Positions 18,879 to 27,062 of a DNA stretch of 64,000 nucleotides are shown here, in pieces. A program made the translations under genes and the position numbers. Position 1 is the stretch's first letter; each line of letters starts with the position of its first letter. Source of the DNA: Terriglobia bacterium (GTDB lineage: Bacteria; Acidobacteriota; Terriglobia; Bryobacterales; Bryobacteraceae); NCBI GenBank assembly GCA_021325235.1, contig JAJPHN010000025.1:496001-560000 (forward strand). The letters run 5' to 3'. Below the pieces are notes generated by a model. The model saw only the letters and a program-made list of their open reading frames with translations. It ran no database searches and was not told the DNA's origin.

Positions 18879-21071
18879 TCATGTGCTCGGCAGCGGCACT
18901 GGACCTTGTCTCTCGCTCGAGATCTTATTCAAACCCACAAACCGCAGCACCTGCTCGCGCATCGTGTTCATGCTCACGGTCAGCCGGTCGGTCTCGATCA
19001 GCAGATACTCGTCGCGCGCACCCGAGCTCTTCGCCTCTTCGAGCAGCTTGCGATGATCCTCCCGCAGACTCGGCAGCGTCTCGGCCGCAAACTCGGAGCC
19101 GCGCAGCGCCGCCGCCAGATAATACAGCGTGAAATCCACATCCTGTGCAAACGTCTGAAAAGCCGCCGGCATTTGCACCCCCGGCCCGTGTATATAAAAC
19201 GCTTCGAGCGACATCACCCCGCGCACAAACGCATGCGAGCTCGCCAGAATCGAGGTCAGCGCATCCGTTTTCACCTGATCGGCGCCCGGCTCCGAGCACA
19301 CCCTGTCCAGCGATGCCTCCGCTCGCGAACGCGCCTGCCGCCATGCATCCCGCGCGCTGTCCAGTTCGTCTTCGGAAATCTCTTCCACGCCGCTAAGCCG
19401 TTTCGCCACAGCGCGGAAATAATCGCGTGTTCGGTCGATCATCTCCGCCATCGCGTCCGGCACCAGCGTTCGTTCCCACGTCGGCCACACCGCATAAGCA
19501 ATCAGCGCCAGCAGCCCTCCCGCGGCCGTGTTGACGGCGCGTTGACCGATCACATCCATCGGCGAAACACCCGTGATCGCGATCAGAAATACAATCAGGC
19601 CGCTGATCGCCACACTGAAAATTCCATAATTCGCCGGGCCCGCATAACGCAGCGCGAATGTATAAATACCCACCAGCGCCAGCGCCGCGAACGCCGTGTG
19701 CGGCACCACGTGATAGCACAGCGTTGCCAGCAGCAGGCCCGCAAACGTGCCGCCGAGCCGTAGCACGCCGCGGCTGATCGTAGTCGTAAAATCCGGCTTC
19801 AGCACGACGGCTACCGTCATCGGTAGCCAGTAGTTGCGCTGCGTGTTGATGCTGCGCCCAATCCCTGTTCCGATCGCCACACACACCGCCATTCGCACCG
19901 CATGCCGGAATGCCGGGGAACCAAAATGCAGATTCGCTCGGAGCGTCGCCAGCCAGCTTTGCAGCTGCAGCTTGATCGGCGGCGCATACTCCCGCTTTGC
20001 GAACGCCTCGGCGCCCTCTGTCGTGCTGTTCGTCGCCAGCTGCATGATCACGCGCAACTGTCCCGCCAGCACATCCATCGCTCCAGCAAGCTGATCCGCC
20101 GCCGAGCCGCGCTGTCCCTTAGTTGTCTGAATTTCTTCCGTGAGCGCGTTTAGCTGCTGCGCCAAATCCGGCGAAACAGAATCCACTCTGTCCTCGACGA
20201 GCGACTGCCCCACCGCCCGCAGGATCGTCTGGCTCAAGTCCAGCGCTTCCTTCTGAATCTTCAGCTCCGCTTCGCAGCATTCGCCCGCACGCAGCGCATG
20301 CTCCAGCGTCCCTTTGAGCCGCCGCACCGAGTAGATCGAAAAGCGCACGCGCTCCGCCTGGTCATATAGCAGCCGGAATCGCTCACCCTCCAGACTGTGA
20401 TCGCGACCCAGCGCCGAAAGCGTGTCCTGTACCGCCGCGCTCGGCTGTTTCAGAGGCGCCGCCAGGACATCTTCCGGCTCGCTCCCCACATGCTCCGCCA
20501 GATCGAGATAAACTCCGCCGATCGCCTTGCGCTCCGGGCTCGAGCGCCGTATCGGCCAGGACATCAGCGCCAGCGCGGTCTGCAGCAATCCGCCGCCCAG
20601 CACCAGCAGTCCCGCATAAAACGCACCCTTGGGCGAGAGCGCCCCGCGCGCCGCATACACGATGAGCGTGACCAGCGTATTCAGTCCGAGATCGCCCGCG
20701 CGCGTACTGATCGACACCAGCAGGCCGGCCATGAGCGACCAGCCGAACGCCACAATCACGGCCAGCACGTGATAGTTGCCGGTTACCGATCCCAGAAACA
20801 CCGCAACCGCGCCCAGCAACGTCCAGCCCAGCATCCGCCGCGCCCGGTGCGCATAGGGATCGCGGCCATCGGAGTAAGCAACGTTCAGTGCACCGGTCGC
20901 AACTGCCACCGCTGCCAATGGATGTCCGATTGCAATCCCGATCCCGAGCGGCAGCGCCACTCCCGCCGCATTGCGAAACGCCATCCGGACCGTGTTGCGT
21001 TTGCTTTTATCAACCCGCTTCAGAACATCCCAGAACGACGGAATCCACCGCGGTAACGAGCCCTGCGCCAT
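18879..21071 (-). CDS. FUSC-family membrane protein (aromatic acid exporter-like)
   Basis: A 730-residue inner-membrane protein with two blocks of transmembrane helices: residues 30-170 (AAGVALPLGIGIAIGHPLAA, YHVLAVIVAFGWSLMAGLLV) and 385-525 (LPMTVAVVLKPDFTTT, GTFAGLLLATLCYHVVPHTA). Each is followed by a long helical cytoplasmic region. The motif VVLKPDFTTTISRGVLRLGG in block 2 is characteristic of FUSC/YccC/AaeB relatives. These are linked to efflux of fusaric or hydroxylated aromatic acids. No membrane-fusion protein is adjacent, so the partner is unknown. It heads the minus-strand run with ABC-F and the lipoprotein. Confidence 0.85.
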   Translation of the reverse strand: MAQGSLPRWIPSFWDVLKRVDKSKRNTVRMAFRNAAGVALPLGIGIAIGHPLAAVAVATGALNVAYSDGRDPYAHRARRMLGWTLLGAVAVFLGSVTGNYHVLAVIVAFGWSLMAGLLVSISTRAGDLGLNTLVTLIVYAARGALSPKGAFYAGLLVLGGGLLQTALALMSWPIRRSSPERKAIGGVYLDLAEHVGSEPEDVLAAPLKQPSAAVQDTLSALGRDHSLEGERFRLLYDQAERVRFSIYSVRRLKGTLEHALRAGECCEAELKIQKEALDLSQTILRAVGQSLVEDRVDSVSPDLAQQLNALTEEIQTTKGQRGSAADQLAGAMDVLAGQLRVIMQLATNSTTEGAEAFAKREYAPPIKLQLQSWLATLRANLHFGSPAFRHAVRMAVCVAIGTGIGRSINTQRNYWLPMTVAVVLKPDFTTTISRGVLRLGGTFAGLLLATLCYHVVPHTAFAALALVGIYTFALRYAGPANYGIFSVAISGLIVFLIAITGVSPMDVIGQRAVNTAAGGLLALIAYAVWPTWERTLVPDAMAEMIDRTRDYFRAVAKRLSGVEEISEDELDSARDAWRQARSRAEASLDRVCSEPGADQVKTDALTSILASSHAFVRGVMSLEAFYIHGPGVQMPAAFQTFAQDVDFTLYYLAAALRGSEFAAETLPSLREDHRKLLEEAKSSGARDEYLLIETDRLTVSMNTMREQVLRFVGLNKISSERQGPVPLPST

Positions 21072-21141
21072 CTGTATCCACTATCGCCTGCGCCCGAGTG
21101 CGAGCCAGCCGGTGCGATCGTCTGCCTGGCCGGACACGCTC

Positions 21142-21588
21142 TCAATTGCGCGGCGAACGATATTCCATCGCGGACGCGGTGATCAGCAGTGCGGCTTTCG
21201 AAGCATCCAACGCTGCGTACATCCAGTGCAGAGGCGAAAACACAACCGGTGCTCCCGCCAGGATTTCGGAAACGCGGCGATCCAGTTCCGGTAAAAGCCA
21301 GTAGCGTTGAAGCAGCAGCTCGATCACCGCCACCGCAAGCATAATCGCGATCCGGGCTTTCGTACGCGCAAGAATAGCAGCCACCACGACCACGCTGGAA
21401 AAAACAAGTTCGAGCGCGCTGAACCACTGAAAGGTATACCGCCCGACCTCCACTCCAGCGCGCAGACTCAGCGACGCCGCCTGGAATTTCGCCGGGGTCG
21501 CCACGAACGATACGCCGATAATCGTCCCTGCCCACAGCGTCGCCAATATCGGGAGCGTCGCGCGAGCGGCGTGTCTGATGCTGTTCAC
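21142..21588 (-). CDS. Four-helix membrane protein of the haemoglobin operon
   Basis: A 148-residue integral membrane protein with four predicted helices (ILATLWAGTIIGVSFVATP; FQWFSALELVFSSVVVVAAIL; IAIMLAVAVIELLLQRYW; WMYAALDASKAALLITAS). The motif GVSFVATPAKFQAASL near the first helix looks conserved; the whole is loosely like DUF4149/TMEM205 proteins, unverified. The start is GTG, overlapping the cupin stop as GTGA, so it is translationally coupled. It is the last gene of a three-gene unit starting with the truncated haemoglobin; a role in nitrosative stress is inferred only from that. Confidence 0.75.
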   Translation of the reverse strand: MNSIRHAARATLPILATLWAGTIIGVSFVATPAKFQAASLSLRAGVEVGRYTFQWFSALELVFSSVVVVAAILARTKARIAIMLAVAVIELLLQRYWLLPELDRRVSEILAGAPVVFSPLHWMYAALDASKAALLITASAMEYRSPRN

Positions 21589-21911
21589 TGTGCAGCCGCG
21601 TGCTGCTCGGATACATGCACGATCAGCACCAGGTGCTTCTGCTCGCCTGCCGCGACGCTGTGTGCTACCGATCCAGCCAGGCTGATCAGTACGCCGGGCC
21701 GCAGCGCAATCGAATCGCCGTCGCTGACGAAAGTCCCTTCACCCGAGATGCAGTGAACCGAAATCGGTCCAGGTGTCCGATGTTCCGGGATGCCTTCGCC
21801 CGGCTCCAAATGCAGCAGCAGCGCGCGCAATCCGGCCTCACGAAACAACGTCGTCGCGCGTGGCAGGCTATCGCTATCAACCAGATATTGCTGTAAATCG
21901 ATCTGCGGCAT
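21585..21911 (-). CDS. Small cupin protein
   Basis: A 108-residue single-domain cupin. The first motif is GEGIPEHRTPGPISVHCISGEG, with candidate metal ligands His-His; the second is the region LAGSVAHSVAAGEQKHLVLI. The start is an ATG overlapping the haemoglobin stop by one base (TGATG). No signal peptide, so cytosolic. Cupins of this size can bind metal and act as dioxygenases, or simply sense ligands; no substrate can be assigned. Being locked between haemoglobin and membrane protein suggests a role tied to NO or oxygen chemistry. Confidence 0.8.
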   Translation of the reverse strand: MPQIDLQQYLVDSDSLPRATTLFREAGLRALLLHLEPGEGIPEHRTPGPISVHCISGEGTFVSDGDSIALRPGVLISLAGSVAHSVAAGEQKHLVLIVHVSEQHAAAQ

Positions 21912-22315
21912 CAAACGCTCATTGCTTCCGTTGCTTCTGGGGCTGTCGAGCTGTGGAATTGCGAAATCGCTCCGAGCAGGCGGGCACCGATCATCTCTGC
22001 TCGGCTGATAAAGATCTCTGCTGTCTGCTTTTCACACAGCGAGTTTGCGGTTTTGCGCCATAACGCGAGCCAGCGCTCGAAATGAGTCCCGGTCAGCCGC
22101 GGCAGCTTCAGATGCGCAATCATCGGATTTCCTTTGTACGTCCGCGACGCGAGCAACACCGACGACCAGAACCTCTTCATCTTCGCCAGGTGCGGCGTCC
22201 ACTCGTTGCCGATTGCTTCGTCAAAAATTGGACCCAGCACTCGGTCCTGCCGGATCGCGCCGTAGAACGTGTCGACCATCTCGGCAATGCTGTCTTCGTT
22301 TACGCTCTGGTACAT
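21911..22315 (-). CDS. Group III truncated haemoglobin
   Basis: A 134-residue globin of the 2-on-2 group III type, like Campylobacter Ctb. Tyr18 is the likely B10 residue (DTFYGAIRQD), followed by LGPIF. His68 in the AHLKLP segment is the likely proximal F8, and Trp82 in HFERWLALW is the G8 tryptophan. No membrane segment. These proteins bind O2 and NO and are implicated in NO detoxification. The ATG at 22315 is preferred to a TTG two codons earlier. No Shine-Dalgarno is present, and the promoter palindrome lies seven bases upstream, so the mRNA may be nearly leaderless. First gene of the operon with the cupin and membrane protein. Confidence 0.9.
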   Translation of the reverse strand: MYQSVNEDSIAEMVDTFYGAIRQDRVLGPIFDEAIGNEWTPHLAKMKRFWSSVLLASRTYKGNPMIAHLKLPRLTGTHFERWLALWRKTANSLCEKQTAEIFISRAEMIGARLLGAISQFHSSTAPEATEAMSV

Positions 22316-22321
22316 GTTCAA

Positions 22322-22350
22322 CTAAAGATGTATCTATAATACATCTTTAG
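22322..22350. promoter_or_regulatory. NsrR-type operator palindrome
   Basis: A perfect 12-base inverted repeat, CTAAAGATGTAT and its complement, separated by CTATA. The core AAGATGTAT...ATACATCTT matches the general form of the known NsrR site. It fills the gap between the divergent haemoglobin and Rrf2 genes: right end nine bases before the regulator ATG, left end seven bases before the haemoglobin ATG. It contains A/T-rich -10-like sequence on both strands, so one bound dimer could block both promoters. Confidence 0.85.
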
Positions 22351-22359
22351 AGCTTTCCC

Positions 22360-22839
22360 ATGTACCTGACGCGCCAGGCTGATTACGCCATGCGGCTGTT
22401 GATCCATCTGGCCGTTCAGCCCGGCTCCATCACCACCATCCAGGAAGTTGCTGACCGCTTCGGCATCTCGCGCAATCACCTGATGAAGGTCGCGAACCGT
22501 CTGACCAGGGCCGGCTATGTAGCGGGCACTCGCGGCCGCGCGGGCGGGTTGAAACTGGCCCGTAGCGCGGACCGGATCAACATCGGAGAAGTTCTGCGCA
22601 CCGTGGAGGATTGGAATCTGGTCGAATGTTTTGAGAGCTCTTCTCCCAACTGCCGCATCGCCCCCGCCTGTGGCTTACAGTTCGTTCTGAAGGAAGCCGT
22701 CGAAGCATTTCTGGCGGTTCTCGATCGTTATTCGCTGGCAGATGTGGTTCGCAGGAAATCCGTGCTCATTCAGGTTCTCGGCCTGCCGCGAGTCAGCAAA
22801 GGCGTGGAATCATCCCGCATTCCGGGCAGGCATTTCTAG
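22360..22839 (+). CDS. nsrR: Rrf2-family transcription regulator, NsrR-like
   Basis: A 159-residue Rrf2 protein. A winged helix lies at residues 1-75 (DYAMRLLIHLAVQ; FGISRNHLMKVANRL; RGRAGGLKLA). Three cysteines, Cys90, Cys98 and Cys104, have the C-x7-C-x5-C spacing of Bacillus NsrR. Asp8, the fourth cluster ligand known from Streptomyces NsrR, is present. It should therefore hold an NO-sensitive [4Fe-4S] cluster. IscR-type spacing is not seen. The ATG lies just downstream of the palindrome, implying autoregulation and repression of the divergent haemoglobin operon. The last 20 residues are poorly conserved. Confidence 0.88.
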   Translation: MYLTRQADYAMRLLIHLAVQPGSITTIQEVADRFGISRNHLMKVANRLTRAGYVAGTRGRAGGLKLARSADRINIGEVLRTVEDWNLVECFESSSPNCRIAPACGLQFVLKEAVEAFLAVLDRYSLADVVRRKSVLIQVLGLPRVSKGVESSRIPGRHF

Positions 22840-22939
22840 ACTGAATTGTTCGACACACACTTTGCACTCCAGCGAGGCTGCATCTCCTGCTCTAACTGAA
22901 AAACGTGTTCGGCCTCAACTACTGACCGCAGATGATCAG

Positions 22940-22976
22940 GCCGGTCCCGGAAGCATCGTGGCTCCCGGAGGCCGGC
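22940..22976. terminator. Putative bidirectional terminator hairpin
   Basis: The GCCGGTCCCGG arm (22940-22950) pairs with CCCGGAGGCCGGC (about 22965-22976) leaving one bulged A; AGC/GCT extends the stem around a six-base loop. TTTGTGGTTGCCTTT follows. It sits between the convergent Rrf2 and secreted-protein genes. The U-tract is imperfect. Confidence 0.5.
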
Positions 22977-23009
22977 TTTGTGGTTGCCTTTATGCGCTCG
23001 AGCAAACCG

Positions 23010-23762
23010 TCACTGCTTAGGGGTCAGATGATACGTAATCTCGTCCTGGGTCGTGTTGTGATCCTTTCCATATCCATCCGTGAAACTCGCCAGAATGAGA
23101 TCGTTGCCGCTTTGCCGCGCTCCGATCAAGCTGTTCGGATACCACGCTGCGTTATTCGTGCTTGTTTCACATCCCGAGCCGCCGATTCCAAAAGACCAGC
23201 CGCTCGTAGCGATACCGGCTTTCTGAATTCGAGCCGCCAGCACGGGATCCGGTAGCGCACCCACATACCAGTAAGCGCTGTCCGGAAAGGTACAGGCATC
23301 CGCACCCGTGGCAGCCTGCAGTGCCCAGACCGTAGCGCCGCCAGTCGCCACACCCGGCCCGCTTAGGTTCACCAGCATTGTTCCGTTGTATATCGTCGAA
23401 GGACCGCCGTACGTTCCCGCCTTGAAAGACGCGACCAGGAGGTTCGGCGAGGCGTTCACCGTATAGCTCGCAAGCTTTAACTTCCCGCTTGTGGGATCGA
23501 TCGTGAACTGAATGGAAACATCCTGATACGAAAGAGTTCCCTTCGAGTCGTAGACGGGAACGCGCGTGGCCGTAACTGTGCCTCCCGACCCGCTGACGGC
23601 GGCGTACTCGAAGAGTGCCCGGGCGGGATTGGATGTGGCGGCCGAAACCTCATCCTCGATTTGCCCATGCGCGCTCGCTGCGAAAACAGCGCTGAGGCTG
23701 ATCAATGTGCACATCGGCAGCAGTCGCTGAGCCGAGTAGAAGCGTACAAACGATAGGGTCAT
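23010..23762 (-). CDS. Secreted protein of unknown function
   Basis: A 250-residue exported protein. The ATG at 23762 has an excellent AAGGAGG five bases upstream, so the 25 residues added by the longer frame are excluded. A signal peptide covers about 1-34 (MCTLISLSAVFAASAHG). The mature part is Gly/Ser/Thr-rich with beta-like stretches, and two cysteines (DACTFPD, SGCETS) could form a disulfide. No known domain recognised. It is divergent from the ECF sigma factor, 134 bases apart, and could be a target of that sigma factor; this is inference from position. Confidence 0.75.
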   Translation of the reverse strand: MTLSFVRFYSAQRLLPMCTLISLSAVFAASAHGQIEDEVSAATSNPARALFEYAAVSGSGGTVTATRVPVYDSKGTLSYQDVSIQFTIDPTSGKLKLASYTVNASPNLLVASFKAGTYGGPSTIYNGTMLVNLSGPGVATGGATVWALQAATGADACTFPDSAYWYVGALPDPVLAARIQKAGIATSGWSFGIGGSGCETSTNNAAWYPNSLIGARQSGNDLILASFTDGYGKDHNTTQDEITYHLTPKQ

Positions 23763-23896
23763 GCTTTCCTCCTTGAAGCCGTATCTGATGCTCCCGATGC
23801 AGTAACGCTGCCGCGAGTGCGTGACAGCGGCTTGCAAACGTGGCTAACCGCTGATAGGATTCGGAACGGCTGATTCCCGGTAATCCTCAACGAGCT

Positions 23897-24469
23897 ATGC
23901 GCAGTGCATCCGAAAACTCCGTCACGCCTGTGGATGAAACAAGTTGCCGGTACAAGTCCCTGGACGAGCGGTTCAGCCTCATTTACGAGGAGTTATGCCG
24001 GATCGCCTCGGCCATTCGAAGCCGCGACCCTCGTGCCACGATCCGTTCCGCGGCCCTCGTGGACGAGACCTGGCTGAAGCTGAAGGACTCCCCTCGGCTC
24101 GCCGGCACCTCCACCGTGCATTTCAAAGCCATTGCGGCCAAAGCCATGCGCGAAGTCCTCATTCAGGAAGCGCGGCGGCGAAACGCTCGGAAACGAGGTG
24201 GAGACGGTGAAGCGGTGTTTGTCGAGCTTCAGGACGGCGACGCGCGCCTCCGTCCTGTTGAAGCTGAGCTGATCGATCTCGATACAGCGCTCGACGAATT
24301 AGCTCTCATGAATTCTCGTCATGCCGAAATCGTGGAAAAGTTGTTCTTCGGCGGCATGACAATTTCCGAAACCGCCGAGGCCATGTGCGTTTCCGAGTCG
24401 CTTGTCGAACGCGATTGGCGCGCGGCCCGGGCGTGGCTCGCAATGAAACTCCGCCCTCGGGCGATCTAG
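23897..24469 (+). CDS. ECF-type RNA polymerase sigma factor (PF07638-like)
   Basis: A 190-residue sigma-70 relative. The region-2 segment is unusual for classical ECFs (FSLIYEELCRIASAIRSRDP; AALVDETWLKLKDSP; VHFKAIAAKAMREVLIQEAR), matching the group found with Ser/Thr kinases in Acidobacteria and Planctomycetes. Region 4 is the helix-turn-helix LFFGGMTISETAEAMCVSES followed by RDWRAARAWLAMKL. No anti-sigma factor is adjacent; the kinase starts seven bases downstream, so activity is probably controlled by phosphorylation. ECF groups linked to kinases in this way are known. Confidence 0.9.
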   Translation: MRSASENSVTPVDETSCRYKSLDERFSLIYEELCRIASAIRSRDPRATIRSAALVDETWLKLKDSPRLAGTSTVHFKAIAAKAMREVLIQEARRRNARKRGGDGEAVFVELQDGDARLRPVEAELIDLDTALDELALMNSRHAEIVEKLFFGGMTISETAEAMCVSESLVERDWRAARAWLAMKLRPRAI

Positions 24470-24476
24470 GTCCGCT

Positions 24477-27062
24477 ATGGACAGCGCGCGTTGGGAGCAA
24501 GTGCAGGAGATCTTTCATCAAGCCGACTCTTTCGAGGGCGACGGTCAGAAAGAATTCTTGCGCCAGGCCTGCGGGGAAGATCAGGTTCTGTTCACGTGTG
24601 TGCAGCAGATGCTTCATGAGAGCCGGCGCAACGATTCCATCCTCCACCGCGGATTATCTTTTGTCGCCGGATGGATCGTGGACCCGGCAGAAGATCTCCC
24701 GCGCCTGGTGGAGGTCGGCTCTTACCGCCTTCTGCGCATCATCGGCGAAGGCGGTATGGGAGTTGTCTACGCGGCCGAGCATAAGCAGACCCGCAAGAAA
24801 GTCGCCGTCAAATTCCTGGTCGGGGCCGGCATGTCTCCTGCGCGGCTCGCGCGGTTCACCCACGAGATCAGGATGCATGCAGATCTCGCTCATCCCTACA
24901 TCGCCGCCCAGTACGATGCCTCCACCCTCCCGGACGGCACGCCCTTCTTTGTTATGGAGTACATCCACGGTGAGCACTTTGTGGATTATTGCCGGTCGAG
25001 TCGCGCTTCGCTCGCTGCACGTTTGCAGCTCTTTCACCGCGTTTGCGAAGCCGTTGAATATCTCCACGGCAAAGGAATCATTCACCGCGATATCAAACCT
25101 TCCAATATCCTCGTCGATATCTCTGGAACGCCGAAAGTACTCGACTTCGGAATCGCGAAGGAACTGCAGCAAGCCGACGATCAACACACCCGCTCCGAAA
25201 TGCGTATCGGTACTCGGGCTTATGCTGCCCCGGAATGGCTGGAGCAGGGTATTGTCGACCGCGCTACCGACGTGTACTCTCTCGGAGTTATTTTCTTCGA
25301 AATGCTTGCCGGGCAGCATCCCGCTTCGAGTGCTTCTGACGATGAGAAAAGGCCTTCCAAACTTGACACGCGCTTGGCGGGAGTCCCAAAGGCTGCCTGG
25401 CGGGAACTGGACAAAATATCTCAGAAGGCGCTCCAGCGAGATCCGTCCGAACGGTATCGTTCCGTGGAAGCGCTCATTCGAGACCTCAACCATTTCCTTC
25501 GCAGTGAGCCACTGGAAGTGCACGCGCCGAGCCTGGCCTATCGAGTCGAGAAGTTCGCGGCTCGGAATAAAACAGCAGTCCTGGTCGCCTCAGTTGCGGC
25601 GTTGTTGCTCGTGGGAATGGCGGGTTTGTTTGCGTATCGTCTGACCAGCGAACGGAATATCGCCGTCGCCGAACAGCTGCGGCTTAAACGCATTCAGCAC
25701 TTCATGCTCAATATGCTGGGTGCCGACGATCGGGCGGCCGCCCCCTCAAACGACTTGCGCGTCCTGACTTTGCTCGATCGAGCATCCCGCGATGCCACCC
25801 GGCTGAAAGATGATCCTCAAACACAGGCCGAACTACATCGAACTCTCGGCCTCATGTACCGCACTTTAGGCGAGCTGCTCAGGGCGGATTTCCACTTGAA
25901 TCTCGCCTTCAGGCAACTACAATCCACCTCCGGAATCGATCCACGGCAATTAGCCGACGTACTGCTCGAGATTGCCATTCTCAAAGGCGATCAGGCGCAG
26001 ACGGCAGAAGCGCAAAGCGCTCTTCAGCACGCGCTCGCTCTCATCGGCGATCGCTTCCCGCCCGGCGACCCGGTGGTTATTAAAGCGAAGATCACCCAGG
26101 GCCGAATTCTTGCACAGAGCGGCGCGGGCGCCAAGGCGGTCGAAATACTTCGGCCCCTTGCAGATCTGAACATACGCAATCCGGAAGACGAATATCTGCT
26201 CTCCGATGCCCTGTTCACGCTCGAATATGCCGAGAACGAAATCGGAAACTACCGGCAAGCCGACCTGATCAACGCTCGCGGAACTTCGCTCGACCGGAAG
26301 CTCTACGGCGATTCCCATCCTCGCATCGCGTTTCAACTCTCAGATTTGGCTTCCACGCTTGCCACCAGAGGAAACTACCCCAAGGCAGAGGCGCTCTACC
26401 GTCAGGCCGTCGATATTCTGCAACGCTGGTACGGCGAAAATCAACGGGATGTTCTGCAAACCATGACCAGCCTCGCCGCCATTCTGGTCCAGCAGGGTAA
26501 GACCGGCGAAGCCCAGCAAATCTTGCAGCGCGTGCTCGCTGCGGAACGAGCGCCAGGCGATAAGGTTCTTCCCTACTACGGCTGGGCCCTCGACACGCTC
26601 GGCCGACTGGAGCTGAAGCAGGGCGAACTGCAGTCGGCCGAATCGCGTTTCACCCAGGCCTTGGCAATCGACCGCCATGCATTCGGAGACCACGACCACC
26701 AGACTGCCATGGTCGAAGCGCATCTTGCTCAGGTCTTGATCAAAGAACTGCGCTTTACCGAAGCGGAACCCTTGCTTGAGCAATCGCTGCGGACGCTGAA
26801 AGCCAATAGCCACGGCGGCAACATGAGTATTCCCGTAATTGAGGTGCTCCTGGGCGAGGTCCTCGTGAACCTGAAACGATACAGCGAAGCAGAAAGTCAT
26901 CTTCTGGCCGGCCTTGCGCAGCTCGAAAATCAGCATTCGCAACCGTTATTGAAATCCAGGCAAGACGCTCTCAGAAATCTCGTGCTGATATACCGCGCAT
27001 ACGGCCAACCGGAAAAAGCGAGTGCGTATGCCGCTCGCCTCCACTCCTTACAGCGGCCGTGA
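24477..27062 (+). CDS. Membrane Ser/Thr protein kinase with TPR sensor domain
   Basis: An 861-residue PknB-like kinase. The catalytic domain spans about 83-345: glycine loop GEGGMGVVY (90-98), Lys112, the HRDIKPSN catalytic loop (203-210, Asp205), DFG (223-225) and the APE motif (251-253). A single transmembrane helix lies at about 366-388 (KTAVLVASVAALLLVGMAGL). The extracytoplasmic half is a series of TPR-like repeats (FTQALAIDRHAFGDHDHQTA, AEALYRQAVDILQRWYG). An 80-residue N-terminal region precedes the kinase. It probably phosphorylates the sigma factor encoded just upstream. Its stop abuts that of the convergent DUF4097-like gene (TGATCA). Confidence 0.93.
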   Translation: MDSARWEQVQEIFHQADSFEGDGQKEFLRQACGEDQVLFTCVQQMLHESRRNDSILHRGLSFVAGWIVDPAEDLPRLVEVGSYRLLRIIGEGGMGVVYAAEHKQTRKKVAVKFLVGAGMSPARLARFTHEIRMHADLAHPYIAAQYDASTLPDGTPFFVMEYIHGEHFVDYCRSSRASLAARLQLFHRVCEAVEYLHGKGIIHRDIKPSNILVDISGTPKVLDFGIAKELQQADDQHTRSEMRIGTRAYAAPEWLEQGIVDRATDVYSLGVIFFEMLAGQHPASSASDDEKRPSKLDTRLAGVPKAAWRELDKISQKALQRDPSERYRSVEALIRDLNHFLRSEPLEVHAPSLAYRVEKFAARNKTAVLVASVAALLLVGMAGLFAYRLTSERNIAVAEQLRLKRIQHFMLNMLGADDRAAAPSNDLRVLTLLDRASRDATRLKDDPQTQAELHRTLGLMYRTLGELLRADFHLNLAFRQLQSTSGIDPRQLADVLLEIAILKGDQAQTAEAQSALQHALALIGDRFPPGDPVVIKAKITQGRILAQSGAGAKAVEILRPLADLNIRNPEDEYLLSDALFTLEYAENEIGNYRQADLINARGTSLDRKLYGDSHPRIAFQLSDLASTLATRGNYPKAEALYRQAVDILQRWYGENQRDVLQTMTSLAAILVQQGKTGEAQQILQRVLAAERAPGDKVLPYYGWALDTLGRLELKQGELQSAESRFTQALAIDRHAFGDHDHQTAMVEAHLAQVLIKELRFTEAEPLLEQSLRTLKANSHGGNMSIPVIEVLLGEVLVNLKRYSEAESHLLAGLAQLENQHSQPLLKSRQDALRNLVLIYRAYGQPEKASAYAARLHSLQRP

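Noticed and set aside
22932-23255. A plus-strand frame downstream of the Rrf2 gene.
   Set aside because: It overlaps the secreted-protein gene antisense and the terminator hairpin; no ribosome site or family features.
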